From: Dimargaris cristalligena
Taxonomy: Eukaryota; Kickxellomycota; Dimargaritomycetes; Dimargaritales; Dimargaritaceae
Assembly: GCA_027576995.1 (NCBI GenBank)
Contig: JANBQC010000420.1
Coordinates: 1 to 25,188 of the forward strand
Reading direction: 5' to 3'
DNA: 25,188 bases
This document shows, one piece after another, positions 1-10,414 of the stretch. The notes under the pieces were generated by a model. The model made no database searches. It was not told where the DNA came from and worked only from the letters and a program-made list of their open reading frames with translations. The translations under genes and the position numbers were made by a program. Every line of letters begins with the position of its first letter. The first letter of the stretch is position 1.

Positions 1-966
1 GATAACAATTTCCCGGGGTTTGATGCGGGTTAAATCCGATTCGAGGTCAGAGATGGTGGTGGTGGATGATAGGAAATCACCGGTGGCCAGATCCAGCCAG
101 GCCAATCCGAGGGAGGGCGGATCCGATGGAACTTCCCCGCCTTGAGGACTCCCATGGCCGGGGGTGGTGATATCGGAGGAGGGGGCAGCAGGCTCCATGG
201 GATAAATAGCCAGTAGGTAATTATTCTGATCCGCATTAAGAAACTGTTCGTCGATCAAAGTACCCGGGGTCACGATCCGTACTAGCCGACGAGAGAAAAT
301 TCGGGTAATTGGATCCTGAAACTGCTCACAAATAGCCACATGTCGACGATGGCCCATCACCAACGACTCCAAATGCCGGTCGATGGAACGGGCGGGAAAC
401 CCCGTAAACCGGAAGTGATGGCTACGGATCTTCCGCGTGACCACTTGGATATCCAGCATGGCGCCTACGTCATCGGCGTGCTCGTAATAAGATTCGTAGA
501 AGTCGCCGACCCGGGTAAGTAATACACAATGCGGGTAGCCGTCCATGAGACTGCGGACTAGTTTGAGGAGCCGAGTGGTCGGTGCGGAAAGCAGTAGGTT
601 GGGCTCAGTGTCCTCCGCGGTCAGGGTTGAAATGTGGTCAGGCTCGTTTTCGGTTGCGGTCAGGGTAGAAGGCGCGGCGGAAGTGGGCTGGGTGCTAACG
701 GTTCGCTGGAAAGGCAGCCCATTGAAGCGGGGCCGCTGGCTGTGCAGCACTCGGTGAATGGGCAGTCCAGATTGCCCCCATGGTTTCGGGCGGGAATCGG
801 ATTTCCCGGTGGAAGGAGAATAAAGCCGTAATGCGCTGGCATGAGGTGTAGTACGGAGACGGTTTGAACGGAACGGGGTGGGTGTGAGACGCTGGTGAGG
901 TACACTGGTCCGGCTTACGCATCCACATACATCGGCCCGAATGAGGCAGGTTCGCTGTGAGATCAT
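1..966 (-). CDS. MSH1: Mitochondrial DNA mismatch-repair protein MSH1 (MutS homologue), N-terminal part, cut by window edge
   Basis: Read on the minus strand, the frame is open from an ATG at 966-964 to position 1, giving 322 codons; an in-frame TGA lies 18 bases upstream of the ATG. Residues 1 to about 125 are rich in Arg, Ser, Thr and Pro with few acids, as expected of a mitochondrial leader. MutS domain I follows, with RVGDFYE at 152-158; its F156-Y-E158 matches the Phe-x-Glu mismatch-wedge motif. Then come GFPARSIDRHLESLV, RIVTPGTLIDEQFL and NNYLLAI, ending in the connector domain (LGLAWLDLATGDF). MSH1 proteins are about 950 residues, so the clamp and ATPase domains lie beyond the window. 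Known role: a mitochondrial MutS that maintains mtDNA. The leader plus the Phe-x-Glu motif favour MSH1 over nuclear MSH2-MSH6. MSH6 also has Phe-x-Glu, but usually behind a long charged N-terminus. Confidence 0.92.
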   Translation of the reverse strand, partial: MISQRTCLIRADVCGCVSRTSVPHQRLTPTPFRSNRLRTTPHASALRLYSPSTGKSDSRPKPWGQSGLPIHRVLHSQRPRFNGLPFQRTVSTQPTSAAPSTLTATENEPDHISTLTAEDTEPNLLLSAPTTRLLKLVRSLMDGYPHCVLLTRVGDFYESYYEHADDVGAMLDIQVVTRKIRSHHFRFTGFPARSIDRHLESLVMGHRRHVAICEQFQDPITRIFSRRLVRIVTPGTLIDEQFLNADQNNYLLAIYPMEPAAPSSDITTPGHGSPQGGEVPSDPPSLGLAWLDLATGDFLSSTTTISDLESDLTRIKPREIVI

Positions 967-1998
967 CTCAATCCTCGAGTCTGATCACAAGCAAATGGGA
1001 AAATAGAAAGGTGACATTAGCCTAATAAAAGGAACGGGTATACACATATGTGGCACTGGGCTGTTCTTGCAATTCTATGCCTAACTATATTTTGGGCAGG
1101 GCATGGATTTTTTTCCTTTCAAATAGTGACTCTACAATACAAGTACAATTAATGGGTAGGTAACACTAGCTACAGTATAAGCCGGTGATGAAGTAGTTAT
1201 TTACTCGGTGACATTTAACCCACGCCAATACCTTCTTATGGCAACTATACTGGAGTAGTAGTCACATAAACAAAGTAACTGGCGATGAAACTACTGGGTT
1301 GATAATGGGGTGGAAAAGGTCTATATTAATTAATTAAGGTGCAATCGATTGAAGATCAATTATAATCGTTGGAAGGTGAGATCCAATGTAATTATTTAAG
1401 GGTTTCGGCGAGACCCGTCTTGAAATAGAAGAACCACGCGTACTGTTGATCTGATCCAAATGCCATCGCCAGATAGTATTCAGATAGTCCACAAATCGGT
1501 ATCTCCGCCGAGGTCACTCGGCAACCATTTGAGCGAGATTCGACACGGCCGTGTAAGATTATAAATGATATATATGTATATGCCCGGGATTTAGTAGATG
1601 GTGCGTTTTAGACATAAAGCCGCACTGTGACAAACGCTTCTATTATATGGCCGTGATTCAACCCTTCACAGTTATAAATTCCGCCATAAGTACTAGACGC
1701 TAGAAATCGTGAAGCCAACCTTTAGGCTTGCCATGGGTCTTCGAATACATTGTGTAACAAGGGTATAATACAAACAATGACTCGACTTTTATTATGTATT
1801 CAGTCGAACAGAGCGCATTACACGCTTAGTGATGTATAAGGCCAGGCAGGAATTTGGAGGTTCGAGAGAGGGGGGGAGTTGTGGGGAGGATACGTGATTT
1901 ATATGATTTGCACGATATTTAAGGAGGAAAGAGAGAGAAGGGATAGTTTAAAGAAATGATTATATGGAAGAGGCAGGGGTAGAGCCGATCATAACCAT
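967..1998. other. Intergenic: MSH1 upstream region and RPS26 downstream region
   Basis: About 1.0 kb, AT-rich, with no recognisable coding or RNA gene on either strand. It should hold the promoter of the minus-strand MSH1 gene at its left end and the 3' untranslated region of RPS26 at its right end. The right part includes a purine-rich stretch on the plus strand (about 1855-1945). Confidence 0.6.
1788..1793 (-). terminator. Candidate poly(A) signal of RPS26
   Basis: The minus strand reads AATAAA about 206 bases beyond the RPS26 stop codon. It is an exact canonical hexamer in a plausible place, but a six-base match in AT-rich DNA is weak evidence. Confidence 0.35.
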
Positions 1999-2976
1999 TT
2001 AGTTAGCCTTCTGGGTGGTGGGGAGCACCTTCTTGCCGTCCTTGAAGCGGAAACGCGGGGGAGGGTCCCGCTTGCGGGAGTCGGCGGTGGAACGCACACG
2101 GACCACACGGGAGTGGATGGCGCAAGACACGCAGTATTGGAGCTTGATGTACAGCTTGGGGATGGCGTATTCCTCGAAGACGGAGGCTTCGGTCATATCC
2201 CGGATAGCGGCACTCTCGACCATGTTGCGGATGGTGAAACGCTTGATGGCCTTGTCCTAAATCGGGGTGAAGTTATACAGGGAGGGCATTGCCGATGGAT
2301 ATACATGGGGATAAAAATGAATAAGTAACAATGGCTGGGGGGAAAGCTGCGAGGGATTCTATTAGGCCATCAGGTTGAGATGAGGCTGAAGTCAGCGATG
2401 AAGGAATCCAATGAGGAGTCGCCCATTCAAATCGCATCTAGACAACCGATTTCGGGCAGATTCGGCTATACACTATACTATTTAGTCATATGAACCTGTC
2501 CTGATCTCGGAATCGTCTGACGGATTTTCGATGGAGTAGCATCTCACCGAACAGAATTATAATTGAAGGGAGCATGGCGTACCTTGGGCACACAACGGGC
2601 ACAGTTGGTGCAGCGGATGTAGGAAGTGCGGCCGCGGCCCTTCTTGTTACGACCGTGATTTCTGCGCTTGGTAGTCTATTGACCGGGAATGGTTCGCCGA
2701 TGGATAGATTAAAGTCATATTACGAAATCGTATCATCGATTGAGTGAAAGTAGTACGGACGGGTGGTTCGAAATAGCGCGATTGGGACGGATGGATGGAT
2801 GGATAGGATGGATGCATAGATGAGTCGGTTGTTCGACGGGAAGAGTGGTAGGGAAGATGGAAGTAGCCGATGGGGGTGAGCAAACTGCCGTCCACGTTCG
2901 AATCGAATACGGCGGGGTAGAGTGTAATATGAGGGTTGTTATGGGGTTCGAACGATGAGGGGGCAGCACTTACCAT
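1999..2976 (-). CDS. RPS26: 40S ribosomal protein eS26 (S26), three exons
   Basis: Exons are 2974-2976 (only the ATG), 2583-2675 and 1999-2256. The introns are 2676-2973 (donor GTAAGT, acceptor AATAG) and 2257-2582 (donor GTACGC, acceptor TTTAG). Both are phase 0, and the product is 117 residues, matching the usual 115-119. Exon 2 encodes [16 protein letters not shown] and the first zinc pair, C23-x2-C26. Exon 3 begins [20 protein letters not shown], carries the second pair C74-x2-C77 (YCVSC) and PPPRFRF, and ends QKAN. eS26 sits at the mRNA exit channel of the cytosolic small subunit. No other start gives an eS26 N-terminus. The gene is divergent from MEF1, with 636 bp between the start codons. 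The minus-strand leader just before the ATG is pyrimidine-rich, as in many ribosomal-protein genes. Confidence 0.95.
2789..2814. repeat. GGAT tetranucleotide microsatellite in RPS26 intron 1
   Basis: A short, slightly interrupted run of GGAT units on the plus strand (CATC on the transcribed strand). It lies inside the first RPS26 intron, away from both splice sites. Confidence 0.75.
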
Positions 2977-3612
2977 ATTGTCAGAATCCGAAAACAAGAA
3001 TAACTTGCACAAAGGAGGAGAGAAGGAATCGATGAGCGGACAAGCGTGAGCGTTTAAAGTAATTCATCAACATTGGTCTCGTTGACAATGTATACTCTAA
3101 TCTCAGGGCCATTGCTAAATCTTAGAGAGAGGCGACTGGCTGGCTGTAGCATAGCCCCCCCCCCCCGCTCTACTGGTTCCCAAAAATAAATATACCATGG
3201 TCCAAATTAATTTTTCGGGATATGTTGGAGATGGGCAATACTGGGCACCCCAACCAAAGAATATTACTTGGCCGCGAATTATGCTGATAAGCTCAGTTGT
3301 TCTACTATGCAGAAAATTACCAGTAATATTATTATGGATTAAGGCAATGGAGCTTAGTTGTAATATTATTATCTGTTATTAACCAATACTGAGGGGAGGA
3401 GACCAACCCCCCCCCCAATCCAATTTATTTTTTATCCAGCGGACCCCCACCACACACATACACCTACGTAGACTCTATTCAGCTCCTGTAGTGTGTGATC
3501 CATTTCCATTGCTCCAATGCGTTGACCTACTCAGGCTATTGACTGTTTGTAAAACTATTCCTCTATCCATACTTAGTCTTCGTTCACCCTTCACATAGTC
3601 CACGCTCTCCAC
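2977..3612. promoter_or_regulatory. Divergent promoter region shared by RPS26 (-) and MEF1 (+)
   Basis: 636 bp separate the two start codons, which point away from each other, so both promoters must lie here. The region has two cytosine homopolymers, 12 C at 3155-3166 and 10 C at 3407-3416, and pyrimidine-rich DNA before the MEF1 ATG. I did not find a clear Homol-D box (CAGTCACA) or TATA box. No coding sequence is recognisable; the short open frame at 3197-3382 has no family features. Confidence 0.6.
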
Positions 3613-5964
3613 ATGGCTCAGCGCATTGCTAAACTTGCGGAATTGCGAGGTCTTTGTCCTCGGGCGATCTCGCCCGCTCGTTGGACCACTGCGACCGGCT
3701 CCGCCCGCCTTCTCACTACCGCTGCCCGCAACCCCGTCCTTCGGAACTCGGCCTCCTCCAACCTAGTCCGTTCCGGCCGCCACACTACCGGCATGCGTCC
3801 CCTTACCTTCCCCCTTGCCGCCCACCGCACCATGGCCACTTCAGCCTTGGACAACGCCGACCCTCAGGATCTGGCCCGTCTCCACAAACTGCGCAACATC
3901 GGTATTTCCGCCCACATTGACTCGGGCAAAACCACCCTGACCGAGCGGGTTCTATTCTACACTGGTCGTATCAAGGAAATCCACGAGGTGCGGGGCCGCG
4001 ACAATGTCGGGGCCAAGATGGACTGGATGGAATTGGAGCGGGAGAAGGGAATTACCATTCAGTCTGCGGCCACCTACGCCCACTGGAAGGACTACAACTT
4101 CAACATCATTGATACGCCCGGGCACGTTGATTTCACCATCGAGGTGGAGCGTGCTCTGCGGGTCCTGGACGGTGCCGTTCTGGTACTGTGCTCGGTGAGT
4201 GGGGTCCAGAGTCAGACCATCACCGTGGACCGGCAAATGAAACGCTACAACGTACCCCGTATCTGCTTCATCAATAAGATGGATCGGGCCGGTGCGAACC
4301 CCTTTCGGGTTATCTCACAACTGCGCAGCAAACTGCACCTCAACGCCGCCGCCATCCAGCTCCCCATCGGCGCGGAAAGCAACTTCGAAGGGGTCATCGA
4401 CCTGGTCAAGATGCAGGCCTACTATAACGAGGGTTTCCGAGGGGTCGACGTGGTCACCAAAGAAATTCCCGAGTCACTCCTGGCCCAGGCCAAGGAGAAG
4501 CGCCAGGAGATGATTGCCACCCTCGCCGAAGTGGACGACGAAATCGCCGAAATCTTTTTGGAGGAAGGCGAGCCCACCACCGAGCAGCTTCAGCGAGCTA
4601 TCCGGGACTGTACCGTTAGCCGGAAGTTTGTACCGGTGATGATGGGTTCCGCCATCAAGGACAAGGGGGTCCAGCCCATGCTGGACGGCGTATGCGATTA
4701 TCTGCCCAACCCGTTGGAAGTCGAGAACATCGCACTGGACCTTCAGAAGAATGAAGAACGCCAAGTCGTCCACCCCGTATCCGACCTCCCCTATATTGGC
4801 CTGGCCTTTAAGCTGGAGGAGGGTAAGTACGGTCAGCTAACCTATATTCGAGTGTACCAGGGCCGCATGGCCAAGGGCGATACCATCTACCACGTCCGTA
4901 CGGGTAAAAAGCTGAAGGTGTCCCGTCTGGTCCGCATGCACTCCAACGAAATGGAAGACGTCGAAAGTGTCGGTGGTGGTGAGATTTGCGCCCTGTTTGG
5001 CGTGGACTGCGCCTCTGGGGACACCTTCACCAACGGGCCTAAAGTGTCCATGTCATCCATGTTCGTTCCCGAGCCGGTCATTTCGTTGTCCATCACCCCC
5101 AAGTCCAAGGAATCGGCCAACTTTTCCAAGGCGCTGAGCCGATTCCAGCGGGAGGATCCCACCTTCCGGGTGCATCAGGACGCCGAGAGCAAAGAGACCA
5201 TCATTTCCGGGATGGGTGAACTCCATCTGGACATTTACGTGGAGCGTATGCGCCGCGAGTACAAGGTAGATTGTGTGACCGGTAAACCACGGGTGGCCTT
5301 CCGCGAGACCATCACTCGTAAGGGATACTTCAACTACACCCACAAGAAGCAGTCTGGCGGTTCGGGGCAGTTCGCTCGCGTAGTGGGTTACGTCGAACCT
5401 GTAGAAGAGGCCAACGAGGACGGTTCCACCACCGAATTCGTCAACCAGGTCACGGGCGGTACCATCCCGACCAACTATATCCCGGCCTGTCAAAAGGGGT
5501 TCGAGGATGGTCTCGAGAAGGGCTGGCTCATTGGCCATCGGGTGAACGGCGTGCGGTATGTGCTGCAAGACGGTTTGGCCCACGCTGTTGATTCATCCGA
5601 AATGGCCTTCCGTCTCGCCGCGTCGTACGGTTTCCGTGAGGCGTTCATGAAGGCTGGTCCCGTCATTTTGGAACCCGTCATGAAGGTCGAAGTGAGTGCC
5701 CCGCTGGAATTCCAGGGCAACGTGCTGTCGTCCATCAACAAACGTAAGGGTATGATCGTGGATACCGAAACCCAAGACGACTACTGCAGTGTAACGGCCC
5801 ATGTCTCGCTGAATAACATGTTCGGGTATTCCACCGAATTGCGGTCCAGTACTCAGGGCAAGGGCGAATTCACCATGGAATACGAACGCCACTCACCTGT
5901 CATGGCGTCCGTGCAGCAAGACCTCATAGACGAATACCAAAAGACTCGTGCTCAAAAGAAATAA
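3613..5964 (+). CDS. MEF1: Mitochondrial elongation factor G1 (mEF-G1, ribosomal translocase)
   Basis: A single 783-codon exon. Residues 1 to about 80 form a basic, Ala/Arg/Ser-rich leader typical of mitochondrial import, starting [13 protein letters not shown]. The EF-G core follows. In the GTPase domain, G1 is AHIDSGKT at 100-107, G2 lies in [15 protein letters not shown]3 is DTPGH at 167-171, and G4 is NKMD at 221-224. Next come domain II, domain III with [19 protein letters not shown], domain IV ([19 protein letters not shown]), and domain V ending [20 protein letters not shown]. Known role: GTP-driven translocation of tRNA and mRNA on the mitochondrial ribosome. Length fits Mef1/GFM1 (about 750-760) plus a longer leader. 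The SGGSGQFA loop and C-terminus fit G1 rather than G2; G2 is encoded separately at 10415-13337. Met61 and Met74 are possible later starts, but the first ATG gives the best leader. Confidence 0.97.
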   Translation: MAQRIAKLAELRGLCPRAISPARWTTATGSARLLTTAARNPVLRNSASSNLVRSGRHTTGMRPLTFPLAAHRTMATSALDNADPQDLARLHKLRNIGISAHIDSGKTTLTERVLFYTGRIKEIHEVRGRDNVGAKMDWMELEREKGITIQSAATYAHWKDYNFNIIDTPGHVDFTIEVERALRVLDGAVLVLCSVSGVQSQTITVDRQMKRYNVPRICFINKMDRAGANPFRVISQLRSKLHLNAAAIQLPIGAESNFEGVIDLVKMQAYYNEGFRGVDVVTKEIPESLLAQAKEKRQEMIATLAEVDDEIAEIFLEEGEPTTEQLQRAIRDCTVSRKFVPVMMGSAIKDKGVQPMLDGVCDYLPNPLEVENIALDLQKNEERQVVHPVSDLPYIGLAFKLEEGKYGQLTYIRVYQGRMAKGDTIYHVRTGKKLKVSRLVRMHSNEMEDVESVGGGEICALFGVDCASGDTFTNGPKVSMSSMFVPEPVISLSITPKSKESANFSKALSRFQREDPTFRVHQDAESKETIISGMGELHLDIYVERMRREYKVDCVTGKPRVAFRETITRKGYFNYTHKKQSGGSGQFARVVGYVEPVEEANEDGSTTEFVNQVTGGTIPTNYIPACQKGFEDGLEKGWLIGHRVNGVRYVLQDGLAHAVDSSEMAFRLAASYGFREAFMKAGPVILEPVMKVEVSAPLEFQGNVLSSINKRKGMIVDTETQDDYCSVTAHVSLNNMFGYSTELRSSTQGKGEFTMEYERHSPVMASVQQDLIDEYQKTRAQKK

Positions 5965-6100
5965 ACCTGGGGATAGAGCGATGTATCTCTGCGGACTCTA
6001 ACACCCCATATTATTTCAATTTAGTTTAAAAAAGGCAGCGTAGTTGCTATAATAGATTGCGGTGGTACCTAAGGATAGTTATGTTTTATTGGATGGTTTT

Positions 6101-6106
6101 AATAAA
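6101..6106 (+). terminator. Candidate poly(A) signal of MEF1
   Basis: An exact AATAAA lies 137 bases after the MEF1 stop codon, in an AT-rich stretch with nearby T-rich tracts. Position and sequence suit mRNA 3' end formation. Confidence 0.5.
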
Positions 6107-6195
6107 ATTCTATAATTCAATGTGAGCTGGGCTAACGATCGATTGCTGGGTTATTGTAAAAGCTGGATGACACTGGACCGGATAATAAGACGGTC

Positions 6196-6233
6196 TTTCT
6201 GATCACATACATCAGCCCATATGTAATCAGAAA
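6196..6233. repeat. Imperfect inverted repeat (14-nt arms, 10-nt loop)
   Basis: The arms TTTCTGATCACATA (6196-6209) and TATGTAATCAGAAA (6220-6233) are reverse complements with one mismatch. It lies 230 bp past the MEF1 stop, outside any gene. There is no T-tract after it and no second copy noticed in the window, so its role is unknown. Confidence 0.6.
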
Positions 6234-6987
6234 CAACGCAGGTAATAAGCTATTCAGAGATGGTGCGCCTTGGGAGCCACTCTTTCCAAATCAGGGTTGC
6301 TGTAATAAACCAATGCCATCTGGGCATAATTAAGGCCATGTATAGGTGGCGTATTTAAATGATTTGGAGGAAATGTCGGTGGTTTTTTCCAGGGGAGAGG
6401 GGTGGTAAAGTAATCATCGGTATGGGGCGACCATACGTATATTCGGGCCTAAATGCCCGATTGCCCATATTCACCAATGCCCCAAAGAACCAAGAGGAGG
6501 GTGAAATGGTGCACCAGTAGCATGTCCACCATTTATAAATATAAAAAATAGATTAAATGTAATAGCTGGTCTACGCTATACGACGGAGCCCGAGAGAGAG
6601 GGATATCTACCGCAGTCCAGTGAAATGAGAGCTTTTACGGCCTGTTGTCCAAATTGTAACATCTCTAGGCCCCACGCCAATCTGGTGGTCGTTCGCTCCA
6701 CTTTGGCTGTCAATCCATTTTGGCTTATTCCGGCCAATCGACGGTGTCCAACGCAACCCATCCACAATGGAAGCAGGGCCCGCCAGCCCTGTGTCAACTC
6801 GCTTGGCGTGGTGGACTCCGCTGCCCTGCTCGCCTATTCCCTCCGTGGTTGGGTACCCCACCAAATGTCGTTAGTACCGACGGCCTTGGATATCCGCCGC
6901 TCTTGGACAGCCACGTCGCAATTATCAATAAGCCGCATATATCCAATCCATCACCATAGCCATATATACATCCTTCTTTTGGGTGGG

Positions 6988-7225
6988 TATATAACTTATA
7001 TGCGCTCTTGCCACCACCCTTCCCCTTCGATTTGCTCTATATTACTAGCCCTGGCTCTGTCTCTCCACTTCATATATCCCTTCCCATCTCCCCTTTGCTC
7101 TCTATACCACTCTCCCTTCGGCCATTGTATCTCATCTTCTACGTATCTTTCACTGCTCTCTTGGCCACAACTCTTCCTTCTCCATGCCTTATCCATCCAG
7201 CTGCAACCCGCGCAAACCATCTAAA
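6988..7225 (+). promoter_or_regulatory. Pyrimidine-rich leader of LHS1
   Basis: About 240 bases directly upstream of the LHS1 ATG are strongly C/T-biased on the coding strand (runs such as CTCTGTCTCTCCACTTC). Such tracts are common before start codons of well-expressed fungal genes. Further upstream, CCACGTCG at 6911-6918 resembles the CCACG half of animal ER-stress elements, a weak match that I do not call. Confidence 0.5.
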
Positions 7226-9883
7226 ATGCGCCGCTTATGGGGCCTGGCCGTGGTCAGCCTGTACCTGCTCACCGTGCCCATGGCCGTCCACGGCAACGTC
7301 ATGGGTATCGACTATGGTACCGACTTCTTCAAGGTGGCCTTGGTCGCCGCCGGCAAACCCCTCGACATTGTGCTCAACCGCGACTATAAGCGCAAGACTC
7401 AGTCCGTCGTCGTTGTCAAGGGCGATGAGCGCTTCTTCGGCGTGGAAGCTGTCAACAAGGTAAGCCCCACTACTCCATAGTCACGCTTGGTATTATAGTG
7501 TAGTCAAGCATTGCCAGTCCCATTGGTGCTGTGAACCCTTAAACTCACCCCCCCTCTAATGTCCATTGCCTCTTTTGCGGCCTTTCGCTCGTCTCCACCC
7601 TACTAGCAAGCCCGTTTGGCCGAGTATTCCTATCCGTCGGTCAAGGCTGTCCTGGGTCGTCTCTACAGCGACCCCGATACCCAGGACTACATAAAGCGCT
7701 ATAACCCCACCATGGTCGAAGACCCTGAGCGCAAGACTCCCTTGTTCCAACAGGACCACTCCACCTTCTACAGCCCCGAGGAGCTGTTGGCCATGCAGAT
7801 TCAATATGCTCGCGAAACCGCCTCCGCCGAGGCCGGCCGGCCCATCACCAGTGCCGTGATCGCCGTGCCCCCATTTTTTGATCAATTTGAACGTCAGGCT
7901 ATCCTGGATGCCGCTTCTTTGGTGGGTGTACGCGTGTTGTCAGTAATCAACGACGGTGCTTCCGTAGCCTTGAACTATGCTATGGACAAAAGCTTCACAG
8001 AGCCCCAGTCCATTCTATTCTACGACGTGGGCGCTGGTAGCACCACTGCCACTCTAGTCCGCTTTACCTCGGACGCGATGGCCAAGTCCACCCAGGTCGG
8101 TGTCCAGAGCTACGGGTTCGACCGCACCTTGGGTGGCAGTGAGCTGGACCACCGGATCGCTGCCTTGCTGAGTGAAGAATTTATGCGTCAATTCAAGGAT
8201 CAGGTTTCCCAGCACGTGGATGACTCCCCGCGCGCCAAAACCAAATTGCTCAAGGAAGCGAACCGGGTCAAGCACATTCTTAGTACCAACGTTGAAGCCC
8301 GGAGCTCCATCGAAAGCCTCCTCGATGGCCACGACTTCCGTACTACGGTGACCCGCGAGCAACTTGAGTCCCTCACCGAGGACTTGGTACCCCGCTTTAT
8401 CCAGCCCATCGACGATGCCCTAGCCCGCGCCAATATGACTCTGGCTGAAATCCAGTCCGTCGTTTTCGTCGGGGGTGGTCTGCGCGTCCCCTTCATTGAC
8501 CGTGTTCTCCGGGAATATGTGGGTGATGACAAGGTGGCCCGTAACATCAATGGTGATGAAGCCGCTGTGAAGGGTGCTGCTCTCCACGCGGCCAGCATGA
8601 GTATGCAATTGAAGGCCAAGGGTATTTCGCTCAAGGACATCGTGCCCTACCCAGTGGAAGTAGTCTATGGTGAAACCGGCAGCGATATCGTGTCCCCTCC
8701 CCTTCCTCCTACATTGATTTTCCCTGCTGATGCTGACTTGGACAGTCGCCGGGCCATCTCGTTCCGCCACGCCAGCGATTTCGCCGTGCGGCTGCGCTAC
8801 CCCGCCGACCCCACCCTGCCCCATACTGAATTAAGCCAAATGAGCATTACTGGGCTTACTGACGCGGCCGAGGGTTACAAGCCCGAGGATCTGGGTCAAC
8901 CCCTCCCCAAGGTCCGTCTGTCGGTTTTGGTCAACGAAAATGGTGTGGCCCAATTGCTCAAGGCCGAAGCTGCCTTCAATGTAACCAACCCCGTCCCAGA
9001 AAGTTCCTCTGAGGCTTCTAATAGCGAGTCCTCGGCCGCTGAGGCCGACAGCAGCGCTTCCTCCGAGTCTTCGTCCTCCACGACTTCGACGGCTGTTGCA
9101 ACCCCGACTCCCCACGAACTGTTTAAGCTCGTCAAGGTGCCTCTTAAGATTACCTCCCAAGCCCTGGGGGTGCCCGCTCTGAGCGCCGATTCCAAATCAG
9201 CCGCCCGCAAACGGTTTGCCGCCATGGACAAGAGTGATCGCCGGCGCCTTGAGCACGCCGAAGCCGTCAACAACCTCGAAAGCTACATTTACTTCATTCG
9301 TGACTTTGTGGAAGACGAGGTGTTCCACCCTTTCGCTTCTCCCGCCGATCGTGACACCCTGGCCTCCGATGCCAATGCTTTCTCCGAATGGTTGGAGGAC
9401 ACTGGTATCAACGAAGAAACCCCGATTTACGTTGAAAAATACGACCAACTCAAGAAGGGCGTGGATGCGATCAAGCTTCGCCACTCAGAGCATCAGGATC
9501 GGCCCAAAGTGGTGACCCAATTGCAGAAGGCCACTTCCGAAGGCCTCTCTCTCTTGGAGCGTTTGGCCAAGGAATACACCGACTTGGAACTGAAGAATGC
9601 CCGCAAGGACATGAATTCGCTCCAGCAGGCGGTCGATAAGGCCACCACCTGGCTCACTGACGCTACCGATCAACAGGCTAAGTTGGCCCTGACTGAAAAC
9701 CCCGTATTGCTCACATCGGAAATGCGCGCCCATATGGATACCGTTGATAAGGCCCATAAGAAACTGGCAGGCCGCAAGATTCGTAAGCGGCCTAGCGCGA
9801 CTGCTTCCGAAACCGAGACTGATGCTACTCCCAAGGACGAGAGCGATGATAGTTCCAGCCGCCCTGTCCATGACGAACTTTAA
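7226..9883 (+). CDS. LHS1: ER-lumenal Hsp70-family chaperone / nucleotide exchange factor, LHS1 (GRP170/HYOU1), two exons
   Basis: Exons are 7226-7459 and 7607-9883. The 147-bp intron has donor GTAAGC and acceptor ACTAG, phase 0, and the product is 836 residues. The start MRRLWGLAVVSLYLLTVPMA opens a signal peptide, probably cut after AVHG (residue 23); an ATG 14 codons upstream would bury it. The nucleotide-binding domain has phosphate-1 motif VMGIDYGTDFFKVALV, then VIAVPPFFDQFERQAILDAA, phosphate-2 motif FYDVGAGSTTATLV and adenosine motif VVFVGGGLRVPFIDRVL. GTDFF instead of GTTxS and NRDYKRKTQS mark the GRP170 branch, not BiP. A Ser/Glu-rich linker (about 539-580) interrupts the substrate-binding region, and a helical, Lys-rich C-terminus ends in HDEL, the ER-retrieval signal. 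Known role: Lhs1 exchanges nucleotide on BiP/Kar2 during protein import and folding. It is somewhat shorter than yeast Lhs1 (881) and HYOU1 (999). Confidence 0.95.
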
Positions 9884-10414
9884 GCAATACTTTTATTTAT
9901 CCCACTGTTAGCTAGTCTAACCAGCTGGAGCTTAAAATGCCGTTTTTTTGATCATCTTGCCATCCATGTTTGGTGCTTTGGCTCAATTTCTTCCCCTTCT
10001 TTCATCTGCTATGTAGATTGTCATTCCTCATCGATTTCCTTCTCCACTATATAAATATCGACAAATCATTCATTAAAGTCACTAGACCTTTTATAAGGCA
10101 ATTATCGTTATTCTCTCGTTTTAAAGTGGAGGCTAGGAACTAATGGTGGAGGACTGTACAGTTGAAAGTAAAAATGTGGGAAGGTAGGGTTAATCGAACC
10201 GCAAAACGAAACGGTGTTCGCTCGGTAAGTCTGGTATTGCTGGTATTAAATAAATTACCCGTCTATTACCTCATTCACATGCCATCTAAGATCCGAAATA
10301 GCTCTGTCAAATATCGTCCATTTCAAAGTAGCGGTGTGGATATATTATTCAAGAGACATCCAAGTACACCATATATATATATTGGGGGTGAATTGTGTAA
10401 GAGTAAGAAGTTGA
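9884..10414. other. Intergenic between convergent LHS1 and MEF2
   Basis: 531 bp holding the 3' ends of two convergent genes. It is AT-rich, with an AATAAA-containing stretch near 10246-10254 and an (AT)n run at about 10371-10381. No gene or RNA is recognisable; open frames here are short and featureless. Confidence 0.6.

Larger units (their letters stand above)
5965..7225. other. Intergenic: MEF1 3' region and LHS1 upstream region
   Basis: About 1.26 kb between two plus-strand genes. The left part is AT-rich, with a poly(A) signal and a 14-nt imperfect hairpin. The right part is the CT-rich LHS1 leader. A 199-codon open frame at 6625-7224 overlaps that leader but shows no protein-like composition, and the opposite strand is open too. 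I see no RNA gene. Confidence 0.6.

Noticed and set aside
2676..2973. Possible snoRNA inside the RPS26 introns
   Set aside because: Ribosomal-protein introns often host snoRNAs, but I found no paired C box (RTGATGA) and D box (CTGA) or H/ACA layout on the transcribed strand of either intron.
5053..5583. 176-codon minus-strand open frame
   Set aside because: It is fully antisense to conserved domains III-IV of MEF1; the sense strand explains the sequence.
6911..6918. CCACGTCG as an unfolded-protein-response element of LHS1
   Set aside because: Only the CCACG half matches, the CCAAT-N9 partner is missing at the right spacing, and the yeast CAGCGTG-type element was not seen.
6625..7224. 199-codon plus-strand open frame upstream of LHS1
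   Set aside because: Its second half is simply the CT-rich LHS1 leader read as Ser/Leu/Pro/His, the first half is open on the opposite strand too, and no domain is visible.
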